DNA of 64,000 bases from Synechococcus sp. WH 8020 (GTDB taxonomy: Bacteria > Cyanobacteriota > Cyanobacteriia > PCC-6307 > Cyanobiaceae), in contig NZ_CP011941.1 of NCBI RefSeq assembly GCF_001040845.1, positions 1,894,828-1,958,827 of the forward strand, in the 5' to 3' direction. Under the pieces are notes generated by a model. The model was given only the letters and a program-made list of their open reading frames with translations. It was not told where the DNA came from and ran no database searches. The position numbers were made by a program, and so were the translations under genes. Positions 25,249 through 34,919 of this stretch are shown piece after piece (within the stretch, counting starts at the first letter, position 1; the number at the start of each line of letters is the position of its first letter).

Positions 25249-27581
25249 CTCTGACCAGTACGCGCGATGTCGATCACATCTGCCATCGAGCGGATCTGGT
25301 CCATGGTGCGCTGCAACTGCGCGGCGCTTCCCAGTTCCACCATCAAATCGATCCGTGCCGGCTTGCCATAGGCCGTTCTCACCTGAGCATCACTGACATT
25401 GATCGAACCATCAGACAAACGCATCAGAATGTCCTTCAAAATCCCAACCCGATCAATCACCTCAATGCGCAAGTGAGCAGGGAAGCGAGAACCTGCCTCT
25501 TGCAGCGATGGGTTCCAACGCACAGGCAAACGACGTTCCGTCGGGATCGCCTCCAGATTGGCGCAGTCTTGACGATGGATGGTGATGCCGTGATTACCAA
25601 GGGCCACAGCACCCAAGATCGGTTCTCCTGGCAGCGGACTACAACATCCACCAAGGCGATGATCTAAGCCTTCAACACCAAGGATCGGTGCCGCTCCTGC
25701 GGATGGAACGTCCCGAGGGGATGGCTGCTCGGACTGCTTGACCAGTTGCTTGGCGACATCCTCGTTACTCAGAGGTGCCTCCACCTCAGCCGTTTGCAGA
25801 CGAATTTCTTCGCGCAAACGATTGAGCACCTGATGCAGCGTTAAAGCACCAAACCCAAGACCAGCAAGCAAGTCTTCCGTGGTTTGCAAGTTGCAGCGCT
25901 CAGCCACCCTGAGCATCGCTTCACTGCCAAGCAGAGCATCAAAACCACTGCGTCCCAGCTCACGTTCAAGCAGCTCTTTGCCGCGATCAATCGTCTCGTC
26001 ACGATGACTGCGTTTGTACCACTGACGAATGCGATTTCGCGCCGTTGGAGTCGCTACAAAATTGAGCCAATCCAAACTTGGATGGGCATTTTTTGAGGTG
26101 AGAATATCAATGAAGTCACCATTTTGAAGCGGGGTCGAAAGGGGCAAGAGCCGATCGTTAATTCTTACTCCATGACAATGATTTCCCACCTCAGAGTGAA
26201 TACGAAAAGCAAAATCAACCGCAGTTGACCCCTTACGAAGCCCCAGAACATCGCCCTTAGGAGTGAACACAAACACCTCCTCGTCAAAAAGATCTTCCTT
26301 GATCGAAGCCAGGTAGTCGTTGTGATCATCCGCGCCCCCTTCCTGCTGCCAATCCACGAGCTGACGCAACCAGTTAAAACGCTCCGTATCTCCACCAGTA
26401 GCGGGGGATCCACCCTCCTTGTACTTCCAGTGGGCAGCAATGCCGAACTCCGACACCTGATGCATGTCCCAGGTACGAATCTGCACCTCGATCGGACGAT
26501 GGCGTCCGATTACTGCGGTGTGAAGTGATTGATAACCATTGGGTTTAGGCAAGCCGATGTAGTCCTTGAACCGGCCTGGGATGGGCCTGAACGTGTCGTG
26601 AACCACAGCAAGGGCGCGATAACAGGTCTCAACATTCGGCGTCAGGATCCGTAACGCAGCCACGTCGTAGATCTCGTGGAACTCCTTCTGCTGGCGTTGC
26701 ATCTTGGTCCAGATGCCATAGAGATGTTTCGGGCGACCACTCACCTCACAGCTGTCGAGGCCCACGGCAGCCAAGCGATCACAGAGCAACTGCACCGTGA
26801 CGGAGAGGCGATCCTCCCGCTCACTGCGCTTGGTTGAAACCTCCTGCTGCATTTCGCGGAAGGCCTCAGGCTCCAGCAACTTGAAAGAGAGATCTTCGAG
26901 TTCCCATTTGAAGCGACCAATCCCCAGGCGATTGGCAAGGGGTGCGTAAATCTCTCGCGTTTCCCTGGCGATGCGCTGCCGTTTCTCCTCCTTGAGCGCA
27001 CCGATCGTGCGCATGTTGTGCAAACGATCGGCCAGCTTCACCAACACCACACGAATATCACTGGCCATCGCCAGAAACATCTTGCGCAGATTCTCAGCTT
27101 GAGCCTCCGTCCGATTGGTGAAATGAAGGCCTCCCAGCTTGGTGACGCCTTCCACCAACTCACGAACCTCTGGGCCGAAATGGCTTTGGAGCTGATCTGG
27201 TGTCACATCCGTGTCTTCCACCACATCGTGGAGGAAACCCGCTGCAATCACGCTGGCACTCGCACCAATGTCCCGCAGCAAATCTGCAACGGCCACCGGA
27301 TGCACGATGTAGGGATCACCGCTGGCGCGGAACTGCCCCTCATGCAGCTGAAACGCAAAATCAAAAGCAGCCGCTAGCAGGGCCTCTGGATCGGTCGGAC
27401 AACTGTGTCCGATGCCGGGAGGAACGTGAATCAGGCACTGCTTCAACCAGTCAGGAAGCTCGATGCCATAGTCATCGGGCAAGCGGAGCGGACGTTCGCG
27501 CAACGCCGTTAAACCGCAGGCCGCAGGAGTCGATCCAGACTGAGTCTGGGAGGGATCGGGTGCAGAGGTTGCGTTGAGCAT
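25245..27581 (-). CDS. spoT: Bifunctional (p)ppGpp synthetase/hydrolase (RelA/SpoT homologue)
   Basis: A 778-residue long-form RSH enzyme that makes and degrades the stringent-response alarmone. Domains in order: HD hydrolase with YIVHPVAVADLL, GFLHDVVEDTDV and RLHNMRTIGAL (about residues 85-190, intact HD residues); synthetase with GRPKHLYGIWTKM, YDVAALRI and LPKPNGYQSLHTAV (about 260-370); TGS with VFVFTPKGDVLGLRKGSTAV (about 430-490); and a C-terminal ACT domain (IEVIDRVGILKDILMRLSD). The ATG at 27581 is chosen; earlier in-frame ATGs reach 27638. It is divergent from the ABC gene and translationally coupled to selO. Confidence 0.95.
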   Translation of the reverse strand: MLNATSAPDPSQTQSGSTPAACGLTALRERPLRLPDDYGIELPDWLKQCLIHVPPGIGHSCPTDPEALLAAAFDFAFQLHEGQFRASGDPYIVHPVAVADLLRDIGASASVIAAGFLHDVVEDTDVTPDQLQSHFGPEVRELVEGVTKLGGLHFTNRTEAQAENLRKMFLAMASDIRVVLVKLADRLHNMRTIGALKEEKRQRIARETREIYAPLANRLGIGRFKWELEDLSFKLLEPEAFREMQQEVSTKRSEREDRLSVTVQLLCDRLAAVGLDSCEVSGRPKHLYGIWTKMQRQQKEFHEIYDVAALRILTPNVETCYRALAVVHDTFRPIPGRFKDYIGLPKPNGYQSLHTAVIGRHRPIEVQIRTWDMHQVSEFGIAAHWKYKEGGSPATGGDTERFNWLRQLVDWQQEGGADDHNDYLASIKEDLFDEEVFVFTPKGDVLGLRKGSTAVDFAFRIHSEVGNHCHGVRINDRLLPLSTPLQNGDFIDILTSKNAHPSLDWLNFVATPTARNRIRQWYKRSHRDETIDRGKELLERELGRSGFDALLGSEAMLRVAERCNLQTTEDLLAGLGFGALTLHQVLNRLREEIRLQTAEVEAPLSNEDVAKQLVKQSEQPSPRDVPSAGAAPILGVEGLDHRLGGCCSPLPGEPILGAVALGNHGITIHRQDCANLEAIPTERRLPVRWNPSLQEAGSRFPAHLRIEVIDRVGILKDILMRLSDGSINVSDAQVRTAYGKPARIDLMVELGSAAQLQRTMDQIRSMADVIDIARTGQS

Positions 27582-27636
27582 CCAACCCGGCGGGTGCATC
27601 CATGGTATGTAGGCATGAGGCACCGTGCTTTGTTTC

Positions 27637-29250
27637 ATGCCCAACGCGCCAGAAACGGTTCTGACGCTGAATCAGTTGCGTCTGCGCTACCCAGGAAGTG
27701 AGTCCTGGACGCTGGATGGATTGGATCTCAGCCTGAAATCGGGAGATCGCTTGGCACTTGTTGGGCCGTCTGGATGCGGGAAGAGCACAGTGGCGCGAGC
27801 TGCATTGCAGCTCTTACCTCCAGGGAGCTGCTGCGAAGGAGATTTACGTCTCAATGGTCAAGATCCACGCCAACTCAGTCGGCCTGCCTTGCGCGCCCTG
27901 CGCGGAGAGGCGGTCGGCCTGGTGTTTCAGGACCCGATGACGCGCCTGAATCCACTGATGACCGTGGGTGGGCACCTCCTCGACACCTTCGCTGCGCACC
28001 GGCCGACGATGGGGCATCAAGAGCGGAAAGACCGCGCTGAAAGCCTGCTGGAACAGGTGGGTATCGGGGCCGAGCGTTTTCGGGCCTATCCCCACGAATT
28101 CAGTGGTGGCATGCGTCAGCGCTTAGCCATCGCACTGGCCATTGCACTCGCACCCCCCCTTGTCATCGCCGACGAACCAACCACCAGCCTGGATGTTGCG
28201 GTTGCGGGGCAGGTGATGGCGGTGCTGCGAACTCTTTGCGAAGAGCTGGGAAGCGCCCTCCTGCTCATCACCCATGACTTGGCTATGGCCAACCGCTGGT
28301 GTGAAGACATGGCGGTCTTGGACGGGGGCCGTCTTGTGGAACAAAACAGCAGCGTTCAAGTGCTGACCCACCCCCAATCTGAGATCGGCAAGCGGCTCGT
28401 CACAGCCGCCAGGGCCAGGGAAGGAGGCAATACGCCGGGCAAACCTGACGGCACAGCAGTGCTGCAGGTGGAAGGATTGCGCTGTTGGCACAACCTCGGA
28501 GGTCCGCCCTGGTCTCCCAACTGGCTGAAAGCGGTGGATGGCGTGAGCTTCACCTTGCAATCCGGTGAATCGTTGGGCGTGGTGGGTGGTTCTGGCTGCG
28601 GGAAAAGCACCCTTTGCAGGGCCTTGATGGGCCTTACCCCAATTCGCGGAGGCGAGGTTTGGCTCCAAACCCAAAACCTGCTCCAACTGCGTGGCAGCGC
28701 TGAACGACAAGCAAGACGCACCATTCAGATGGTGTTTCAAGACCCGCTGGCCTGCCTGAATCCAGCCCTCAGCGTGGCCGACGCCATCGCAGATCCCCTG
28801 CTGATCCATGGCCTCGCCTCGCGGGCAGCCGCTCGAGAACGGGCAAGGGAGCTTCTGGAGCTTGTGGGCCTTTCACCAGCAGATCATTTTCAAAATCGAC
28901 TGCCCAAGCAACTGTCTGGTGGCCAGCAGCAACGCGTCGCCATTGCTCGCGCTTTGGCTCTAGGCCCGCAGGTGCTGATCTGCGATGAGAGCGTGAGCAT
29001 GCTCGATGCGGAGATCCAAGCTGAAGTCCTGGCCCTGCTGAGACGTCTGCAGCAAGACTTAGGCCTGGCGATGATTTTCGTGACCCATGACCTCTCGGTA
29101 GCGAGTGGCTTCTGCCATCGCGTGATCGTGCTGGATCGAGGCAAGGTTGTGGAAGAAGGTCCTGGCGATCAGTTGCTACGCCACCCAGAGGCTGCGATTA
29201 CCCGCACCTTGGTCGAAGCCTGTCCGCTGCTGCCAACCAGAAACCGATAA
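27637..29250 (+). CDS. Double-ATPase ABC transporter protein, peptide/nickel (DppD-DppF) type
   Basis: A 537-residue protein with two fused ABC ATPase domains. First domain: Walker A GPSGCGKST (about residue 45), Q-loop VFQDPMTRLNP, signature FSGGMRQR, Walker B VIADEPTTSLD. Second domain: GGSGCGKST (about 325), MVFQDPLACLNP, LSGGQQQR, VLICDESVSMLDA. The VFQDP-x-x-x-LNP sequence marks the oligopeptide/nickel importer class. Both sites look intact, except that the second Walker B has ES instead of EP after the glutamate. Permease and binding-protein genes are not adjacent. The ATG at 27637 is preferred over an upstream alternative start at 27625. Confidence 0.93.
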   Translation: MPNAPETVLTLNQLRLRYPGSESWTLDGLDLSLKSGDRLALVGPSGCGKSTVARAALQLLPPGSCCEGDLRLNGQDPRQLSRPALRALRGEAVGLVFQDPMTRLNPLMTVGGHLLDTFAAHRPTMGHQERKDRAESLLEQVGIGAERFRAYPHEFSGGMRQRLAIALAIALAPPLVIADEPTTSLDVAVAGQVMAVLRTLCEELGSALLLITHDLAMANRWCEDMAVLDGGRLVEQNSSVQVLTHPQSEIGKRLVTAARAREGGNTPGKPDGTAVLQVEGLRCWHNLGGPPWSPNWLKAVDGVSFTLQSGESLGVVGGSGCGKSTLCRALMGLTPIRGGEVWLQTQNLLQLRGSAERQARRTIQMVFQDPLACLNPALSVADAIADPLLIHGLASRAAARERARELLELVGLSPADHFQNRLPKQLSGGQQQRVAIARALALGPQVLICDESVSMLDAEIQAEVLALLRRLQQDLGLAMIFVTHDLSVASGFCHRVIVLDRGKVVEEGPGDQLLRHPEAAITRTLVEACPLLPTRNR

Positions 29251-29623
29251 CACCAGCGGGCATTCATCCATGACTCGATGTTGTGGTGTTGATGCACCCC
29301 TTCGCCTTCGTTTTCGTTTTCCAGCAACTGGATTCGTTCTTCAAACGGCTGAATCCTCTCCATCGTGAGATGAGGCGCCCAACCAAAACAACTTGAGCGC
29401 ATAACGATTGGCAAAATCTTATCGGCAAGATATTGGCAATGTTCGATCTTGTTTCACAGCCTTAGCCGATTAATCACTGCACAAAAACCATCCCGCAAAC
29501 GAACAGTTTTCTGACGCAAATTGGACAAGGGCAGGGAAAGATAAGCCGCTATTTCCACCATGAATACATTCAGACACAGGTTCCGCCCTGGGAGTCAGAA
29601 CTTGGTTGGACTTCAGAGCTGAG
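29251..29623. other. Intergenic region without recognised features
   Basis: About 370 bases between two genes on the same strand. No gene, strong hairpin or known regulatory site was seen; it presumably holds the promoter of the CBM2 protein gene. Confidence 0.5.
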
Positions 29624-31324
29624 ATGAGATTGTCCCCCATACCAAGGGCCATGGAATCCACGAATGTCTTGCAAACCTCCATCACCGGTGATCGCTGGTG
29701 GAGGGGGTTCACGGCAGCAATAACCCTCACCAACACATCCACACAAGATCTCGAAAACTGGAGCTATAGCTTCGATAGCCCTCACCTCATCAACACGGCT
29801 CCTTGGGGAGCCGAGATCAGTGCGGTTCGTCTCGACAACGGCCTAACGCGCTACACCCTGACCGGTAAAGACTGGGGAGCACGGATCCCAGCAGGAGAGT
29901 CGGTCAGCATTGGATTCAATGGCACCCAAGGCACTGAGATAGGAAACGAAGGGGAGCTTTCTGCTGCATTGCTCTTCGGCACAGACAACGCGATATCGCC
30001 GATCTCACCATCAAACGAAGAAAGCGCTGGGATTTCTGACGCCCCTTCAGAGCCGGTGCTGGAACCAATCATTGAGACACCTCCGATGACGTCACCGATG
30101 GAGCCGGCAATGACGTCAGCAATGGCAGAACACGGCTTGGGGGATCACGGGATGAACCATGACCACTCCATGCAGCAATCGTCCGAAAGTGGGTTCACAG
30201 ACATCAACGTCTGGGGCTCTTTTCATGACTCCAATCACAACTCAGAGCACAACGAACTTGTCGGTGGACGAACCGCGATTACAACGGAAGCGTTATTGGC
30301 TTACAACGGCTTAAGGGACTTTGCAGGATTAGCCCCAGTTGACATCGAGGCTATCGGCGCATGGGCTTTTGAAAATGAGCTCACCAATAACAGCCAGGCC
30401 TGGGGGAACGATCTTCAAGGCGTTGGGCTTTGGTTTGCCATGCAGGGAGCCAAGGTGGGTTGGATCGCCGATGCGTCCTACGACCCACAAATCCTGGCCG
30501 ACATTCAACGCACGGCCCGCCTAGGCAGCAGTGGCGACGTCATGCAGATGGTTGAACAGTTTGGCCATGAAGGATTTGCCAATTATCTAACAACCAATCA
30601 ACTCGAAGAACATTTCATCAATACCCTCAAGATGGAGCCGCATTATGGCGGCTGGATGCATGCCAGAACCCATGGCTTTCTTAGCATCGAAGGGGTGGCT
30701 ATTGCCCACGATATTCATCATTTAACAGTTTTGGGATGGGATCAAAACGAACCCTTTATGAATGACACCTTTGACTGGCCTCAGTGGCCGGCCCTCGATG
30801 TCAGCGACAACACTGTGATCAACTATTACCAAGGCATTGTTGAGCTGGGAGATCCACTCTCAGAGAACCTAAACAATCTTTCTGGAACCACACCACTGAT
30901 TGGCTCAACCGATTCAAATTCTTCCCTTAACCCCTCACCCTCTGATCCCGGAACTGTGCAACCGGATCCTCTCACTGGCTCTCCCCTGGAGATTCAGGTG
31001 AGTGGTGATCTTTGGGACGGTGGCTTCACCGTCTCGATGAACGTGACCAATCAAAGCAATCAATCATTGGACGATTGGGGGGTGAGTTTCATCAGTGCTC
31101 ATCAGTTTTACGGAGAATCCTGGGGGGTTGATGTCTCCACGCAAGAGCTTGGAGACGGCCTTTACCGCTACGAGCTCAAAGGTGCTGACTGGGCACAATC
31201 GCTTGCTGCTGGTCAAGCCATGACGGTGGGGTTCAATGCATTGAGTGGAGAGGAACTCAACGGGGATGGATCTCTTACATCCGAACTGCTGATGGCCTCA
31301 GGAACAGAGCTCACGCTCCTCTAA
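29624..31324 (+). CDS. Protein with two CBM2-like carbohydrate-binding domains around an unknown core
   Basis: A 566-residue protein. The N-terminal about 110 residues (TGDRWWRGFTAAITLTNTS, LENWSYSFDSPHLI, WGAEISAV, RYTLTGKDW, PAGESVSIGFNG) and the C-terminal about 105 (SGDLWDGGFTVSMNVTNQS, LDDWGVSFISAHQFY, WGVDVSTQ, RYELKGADW, AAGQAMTVGFNA) are two copies of a CBM2-type (cellulose/chitin-binding) beta-sandwich. Between them is an acidic, proline-rich linker, a His/Met cluster (HGLGDHGMNHDHSM) and a 220-residue domain with many conserved-looking His residues (GHEGFANYL, HYGGWMHARTHGF, AHDIHHLTV) that I do not recognise. No classical signal peptide. Starts possible at TTG 29606, ATG 29624 or ATG 29651. 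Its stop overlaps that of convergent rluD by 4 bases. Confidence 0.85.
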   Translation: MRLSPIPRAMESTNVLQTSITGDRWWRGFTAAITLTNTSTQDLENWSYSFDSPHLINTAPWGAEISAVRLDNGLTRYTLTGKDWGARIPAGESVSIGFNGTQGTEIGNEGELSAALLFGTDNAISPISPSNEESAGISDAPSEPVLEPIIETPPMTSPMEPAMTSAMAEHGLGDHGMNHDHSMQQSSESGFTDINVWGSFHDSNHNSEHNELVGGRTAITTEALLAYNGLRDFAGLAPVDIEAIGAWAFENELTNNSQAWGNDLQGVGLWFAMQGAKVGWIADASYDPQILADIQRTARLGSSGDVMQMVEQFGHEGFANYLTTNQLEEHFINTLKMEPHYGGWMHARTHGFLSIEGVAIAHDIHHLTVLGWDQNEPFMNDTFDWPQWPALDVSDNTVINYYQGIVELGDPLSENLNNLSGTTPLIGSTDSNSSLNPSPSDPGTVQPDPLTGSPLEIQVSGDLWDGGFTVSMNVTNQSNQSLDDWGVSFISAHQFYGESWGVDVSTQELGDGLYRYELKGADWAQSLAAGQAMTVGFNALSGEELNGDGSLTSELLMASGTELTLL

Positions 31325-32325
31325 GTACACCGTTTCCGCAACACGATCAGCAGTTTCTCCATCACCGATGGGACTGGGGCCTCAAACAACATCCGCTCTT
31401 TTGTGATCGGATGATCGAGGCCCAACTGAAAGGCATGCAGAGCTTGCCCAGGAAGCTCCACCGGCAGTTTCCTGCAGCGGCTGTAAGTGATGTCCCCCAC
31501 CACGGCGTGATTGATATGGGCGCAATGCACGCGGATCTGGTGTGTTCGCCCCGTATCGAGCTTGAAGCGCAAGAGGGAATAATCGCCAAGTCGCTCCTGG
31601 AGAGTCCAATGCGTGCGCGCATAGCGACCGCTGTCATCACTCACCACTGCATATTTTTTGCGATCCACAGGATGACGACCGATCGCGCCAATGATCGTTC
31701 CCGACTCTCCTTGCGGCACCCCGTGCACCACAGCCAGATACTCACGTGAAGCAATCCTCTGTTGGATCTGGGCCTGGAGACGAACCAACGCCTCCTGAGA
31801 TTTCGCCACCACGATGCAGCCGGTCGTGTCTTTATCGAGACGATGGACCACGCCCGGCCGTAATTTGCCGCTGATCCCTGGCAAATCCTGGCAATGATGC
31901 AGCAACCCATTCACCAGGGTTCCGTCCTTATTCCCAGGAGCAGGATGCACGGTCAGTCCGGCTGGCTTATTGATCACGATCAAGTGCTCGTCTTCAAACA
32001 GCACATCCAGCTCCATCGGTTCTGGCTTGAGGTAGGGAAGCGGCTCTGGCGGTGGCATCCAGAGCTGCACCTGGTCTCCGTTGCGCAAGGGGGTTTTGGC
32101 CTTCCCCGTCTTGCCATTCACCCGCACGTATCCGGCATCAATGAACTTTTGGATCCGAGACCGACTTTGCTCAGACCGCTGACTCACCAACCAGCGATCC
32201 AAACGCATCGGAAGTGGCTTGGGATACGTGAGAGTGACGAGTTCGCCTTCCCCCTCTCCGAACCCAGCCATAAACACTTCCTCAGGCAAAGGGGGGCGCA
32301 CAAACCCTTGCCCTTGAACGCTCAA
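31321..32325 (-). CDS. rluD: RluD-family 23S rRNA pseudouridine synthase
   Basis: A 334-residue pseudouridine synthase. An S4 RNA-binding domain (MRLDRWLVSQRSEQSRSRIQ and GYVRVNGK) is followed by the catalytic domain with VINKPAGLTVHPAPGN, the active-site motif GVVHRLDKDTTG carrying the catalytic Asp, REYLAVVHG and LDTGRTHQIRVH. It isomerises uridines in large-subunit rRNA. The TTG at 32325 overlaps the TGA of rbgA as TTGA, matching the GTGA overlap one gene earlier, so I use it; an ATG at 32271 is the alternative. Third gene of usp-rbgA-rluD. Confidence 0.93.
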   Translation of the reverse strand: MSVQGQGFVRPPLPEEVFMAGFGEGEGELVTLTYPKPLPMRLDRWLVSQRSEQSRSRIQKFIDAGYVRVNGKTGKAKTPLRNGDQVQLWMPPPEPLPYLKPEPMELDVLFEDEHLIVINKPAGLTVHPAPGNKDGTLVNGLLHHCQDLPGISGKLRPGVVHRLDKDTTGCIVVAKSQEALVRLQAQIQQRIASREYLAVVHGVPQGESGTIIGAIGRHPVDRKKYAVVSDDSGRYARTHWTLQERLGDYSLLRFKLDTGRTHQIRVHCAHINHAVVGDITYSRCRKLPVELPGQALHAFQLGLDHPITKERMLFEAPVPSVMEKLLIVLRKRCT

Positions 32326-33200
32326 AACTCCCCCTGTTCCGGCAATTCCAAAGCAATCGAACCCAACAGCGAACGTCGGAAATCATCCAGCAACCGCTGT
32401 GCCATCCGTGCCGTGTCCCCGGAGGTATGACGTTCGGCCGTGGCCTCAAGCCAGAACGCAGGGTCAGCGGTAGTTCCAGCCACTGGCGTTCCATAACGCT
32501 GCTCAAGGATCGACAGCACAACCCCGGAGGCCTCGCGGCCCTGGGCATCGATCAACAATCTCAAGAACGCCTGAGCTACGAGCTCGCCGTCGTAGGCCGC
32601 CTGGCCAATGTCATCGCATAGGGCGAGATGCAGCGCCGCCCGTTGATCATCCAAGCGAGGTGGCAACACGCCGGGGGCATCGAGCAAGTCCAAGTCTTGG
32701 CCAACCCGCACCCAACGCAAGGTGCGGGTGACCCCAGCCCGACGGGCACTCGCCACCACCTTTTTCTTGACCAAGCGATTGATTAAGGCCGACTTCCCCA
32801 CATTGGGAAAGCCGAGGGTGAGGGCACGCACCGCCCGCGGGCGCATCCCCCGATTCTTTCTCCTCTCGTTGAGTTGATTGCCAGCCCGAATCGCCGCCTG
32901 CTGCACCTGCTTCACCCCGGTGCCTGCTTTGGCATCACACCAAACCGTGCGCTGCCCCTGCTCCTTAAACCACTGGTCCCAGGCCTCCCATGCCGCAGAC
33001 GTGACCATGTCGCGTCGATTGATCACGAGCAAATGCTGCTTCCCTTTCAACCAGCGGTTGAGATGGGGGTGTCCAGTCGCCAAGGGAATGCGTGCGTCAC
33101 GCACCTCAATCACCAAATCAACCTTGTCGAGGTTGCGCTTGAGCTGCTGTTCCGCCTTGGCAATGTGCCCTGGATACCACTGAATCGGAGGTGTGCTCAC
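32322..33200 (-). CDS. rbgA: Ribosome biogenesis GTPase YlqF/RbgA
   Basis: A 292-residue circularly permuted GTPase. It begins STPPIQWYPGHIAKAEQQL after the start codon, the family N-terminus, with G motifs in permuted order: INRRDM (G4), then LGFPNVGKSALINRL (G1, about residue 128), GVTRTLRWVRVG and DAPGVLPPRLDD (G3). RbgA helps late assembly of the 50S subunit. Start is GTG at 33200, overlapping the usp TGA as GTGA; the open frame continues upstream to 33332 but that part is antisense-like noise over usp. Coupled to rluD downstream. Confidence 0.94.
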   Translation of the reverse strand: MSTPPIQWYPGHIAKAEQQLKRNLDKVDLVIEVRDARIPLATGHPHLNRWLKGKQHLLVINRRDMVTSAAWEAWDQWFKEQGQRTVWCDAKAGTGVKQVQQAAIRAGNQLNERRKNRGMRPRAVRALTLGFPNVGKSALINRLVKKKVVASARRAGVTRTLRWVRVGQDLDLLDAPGVLPPRLDDQRAALHLALCDDIGQAAYDGELVAQAFLRLLIDAQGREASGVVLSILEQRYGTPVAGTTADPAFWLEATAERHTSGDTARMAQRLLDDFRRSLLGSIALELPEQGEF

Positions 33201-33580
33201 GGCACCACCAAAACCGGACAAGGCGCGAGCTGAATCACCCGCGTTGCCGTGCTGCCGCTTTCGGCTTCGAGATTCACGCCGCGGGTGCCCATCACAATCA
33301 CGTCCACATTCAACTCGTCTGCCACATCGCAAATCACAAACGCTGGCATCCCCTCACGCTCCACCACGTCACAGGACACCCCGACCTGCTCAAAACGGGC
33401 TTTGGTTTCGGCCAATAACGTTGCCACCACCGCATGGTCATGCATCTCAGGTCGCTCGGACTGAACGACAGACAACAGAATCAATTTGCTGTTGTGACTG
33501 CGAGCCAAGTCCAGGGCTTTGGTCGCCGCTTCAACAGCTTCTCGACTCTGATCAAGCGGAAACAAGACGGTTTCAAACAT
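33197..33580 (-). CDS. Universal stress protein (UspA family)
   Basis: A 127-residue single-domain UspA protein. It opens with ETVLFPLDQSREAVEAATKA and ends with IVMGTRGVNLEAESGSTATR and APCPVLVVP; the G-x-x-G near residue 97 and the later G-S match the ATP-binding loop of nucleotide-binding Usp proteins, although the spacing is that of a shortened loop. First gene of a tightly overlapping trio with rbgA and rluD and divergent from pgk with 92 bases between the starts. Role inferred only from the family. Confidence 0.92.
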   Translation of the reverse strand: MFETVLFPLDQSREAVEAATKALDLARSHNSKLILLSVVQSERPEMHDHAVVATLLAETKARFEQVGVSCDVVEREGMPAFVICDVADELNVDVIVMGTRGVNLEAESGSTATRVIQLAPCPVLVVP

Positions 33581-33672
33581 TGGGCCACCTCCGGTAGTAC
33601 CCCTCTCGTTCCAGTGCTAGCGCGTAATCGGGTTAACCTCGCCCCGATTTCACACCTCACGACATAAACCAC

Positions 33673-34881
33673 ATGGCGAAGCGTTCCCTGGCCAAACTGA
33701 ATACCGGCGACTTGAGCGGGAAACGCGTTCTTGTGCGGGTTGATTTCAACGTGCCTCTGAACGACGCCGGTGCGATCACCGACGACACCCGCATCCGTGC
33801 AGCACTGCCAACCATCAATGACCTGATTGGCAAAGGCGCCAAAGTGATCTTGGCCGCTCACTTCGGTCGTCCCAAGGGTCAGGTCAACGACAAGATGCGC
33901 CTTACCCCCGTTGCAGCACGCCTCAGCGAGCTGCTTGGCAAACCCGTAACCAAAACCGACAGCTGCATCGGAGCTGATGCGGAAGCCAAGGTGGGCGCAA
34001 TGGGCAACGGCGACGTCGTTCTGCTCGAGAACGTGCGCTTCTTCGCGGAAGAAGAAAAGAACGATCCCGCCTTCGCCGAGAAGCTCGCTGGTCTCGCCGA
34101 CGTTTATGTGAACGACGCCTTTGGCGCTGCTCACCGGGCCCACGCCTCCACCGAAGGCGTGACCAAATTCCTCAAGCCATCCGTGGCTGGCTTCTTGATG
34201 GAGAAGGAACTTCAGTACCTCCAGGGTGCCGTGGATGAGCCCAAGCGTCCTTTGGCCGCCATCGTTGGTGGTTCCAAGGTGAGCAGCAAGATCGGCGTCC
34301 TTGAAGCCTTGATCGACAAGTGCGACAAGGTGCTGATCGGCGGCGGCATGATTTTCACCTTCTACAAAGCACGCGGTCTGGCTGTCGGCAAGAGCCTCGT
34401 TGAAGACGACAAGCTGGAATTGGCCAAGGAATTGGAAGCCAAAGCCAAGGCCAAAGGCGTTGAGCTGCTGCTCCCCACCGATGTCTTGCTTGCCGACAAC
34501 TTCGCTCCTGATGCCAACAGCCAAGTCGCAGACATCACAGCGATTCCCGACGGCTGGATGGGCCTCGACATCGGCCCTGATGCCATCAAGGTGTTCCAAG
34601 CTGCCCTGGCTGATTGCAAAACCGTGATCTGGAATGGCCCGATGGGCGTCTTCGAGTTCGACAAGTTCGCGGCTGGAACGAATGCCATTGCCACAACCCT
34701 GGCTGAACTCAGCGGAAAAGGCTGCTGCACGATCATTGGCGGTGGCGATTCCGTTGCTGCTGTTGAGAAAGCAGGCCTGGCCGAGAAGATGTCTCACATC
34801 TCCACCGGTGGTGGCGCCAGCCTCGAGCTGCTGGAAGGCAAGGTGCTTCCAGGCGTCGCCGCACTGGACGACGCCGCTTGA
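33673..34881 (+). CDS. pgk: Phosphoglycerate kinase
   Basis: A 402-residue enzyme interconverting 1,3-bisphosphoglycerate and 3-phosphoglycerate with ADP/ATP in the Calvin cycle and glycolysis. Signature [17 protein letters not shown] near residue 17, substrate loops AAHFGRPKG and [13 protein letters not shown], the nucleotide-side [16 protein letters not shown] near 198, NGPMGVFE near 318 and [14 protein letters not shown] near 355. Full length, ATG 33673. A strong rho-independent terminator follows at 34926-34955. Confidence 0.98.
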   Translation: MAKRSLAKLNTGDLSGKRVLVRVDFNVPLNDAGAITDDTRIRAALPTINDLIGKGAKVILAAHFGRPKGQVNDKMRLTPVAARLSELLGKPVTKTDSCIGADAEAKVGAMGNGDVVLLENVRFFAEEEKNDPAFAEKLAGLADVYVNDAFGAAHRAHASTEGVTKFLKPSVAGFLMEKELQYLQGAVDEPKRPLAAIVGGSKVSSKIGVLEALIDKCDKVLIGGGMIFTFYKARGLAVGKSLVEDDKLELAKELEAKAKAKGVELLLPTDVLLADNFAPDANSQVADITAIPDGWMGLDIGPDAIKVFQAALADCKTVIWNGPMGVFEFDKFAAGTNAIATTLAELSGKGCCTIIGGGDSVAAVEKAGLAEKMSHISTGGGASLELLEGKVLPGVAALDDAA

Positions 34882-34899
34882 TTCAAACCACTCCACCAA

Positions 34900-34919
34900 T
34901 CAGCTGATCGATCAGCTGA
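34900..34919. repeat. 20-bp perfect palindrome after pgk
   Basis: TCAGCTGATCGATCAGCTGA is self-complementary over its whole length. It lies 19 bases after the pgk stop and just before the pgk terminator, and spans the stop codon of the convergent gene at 34912. Confidence 0.75.

Noticed and set aside
33481-34899. 472-codon minus-strand frame over pgk
   Set aside because: Long open frame caused by the strong codon bias of pgk on the opposite strand; the product has no family features.
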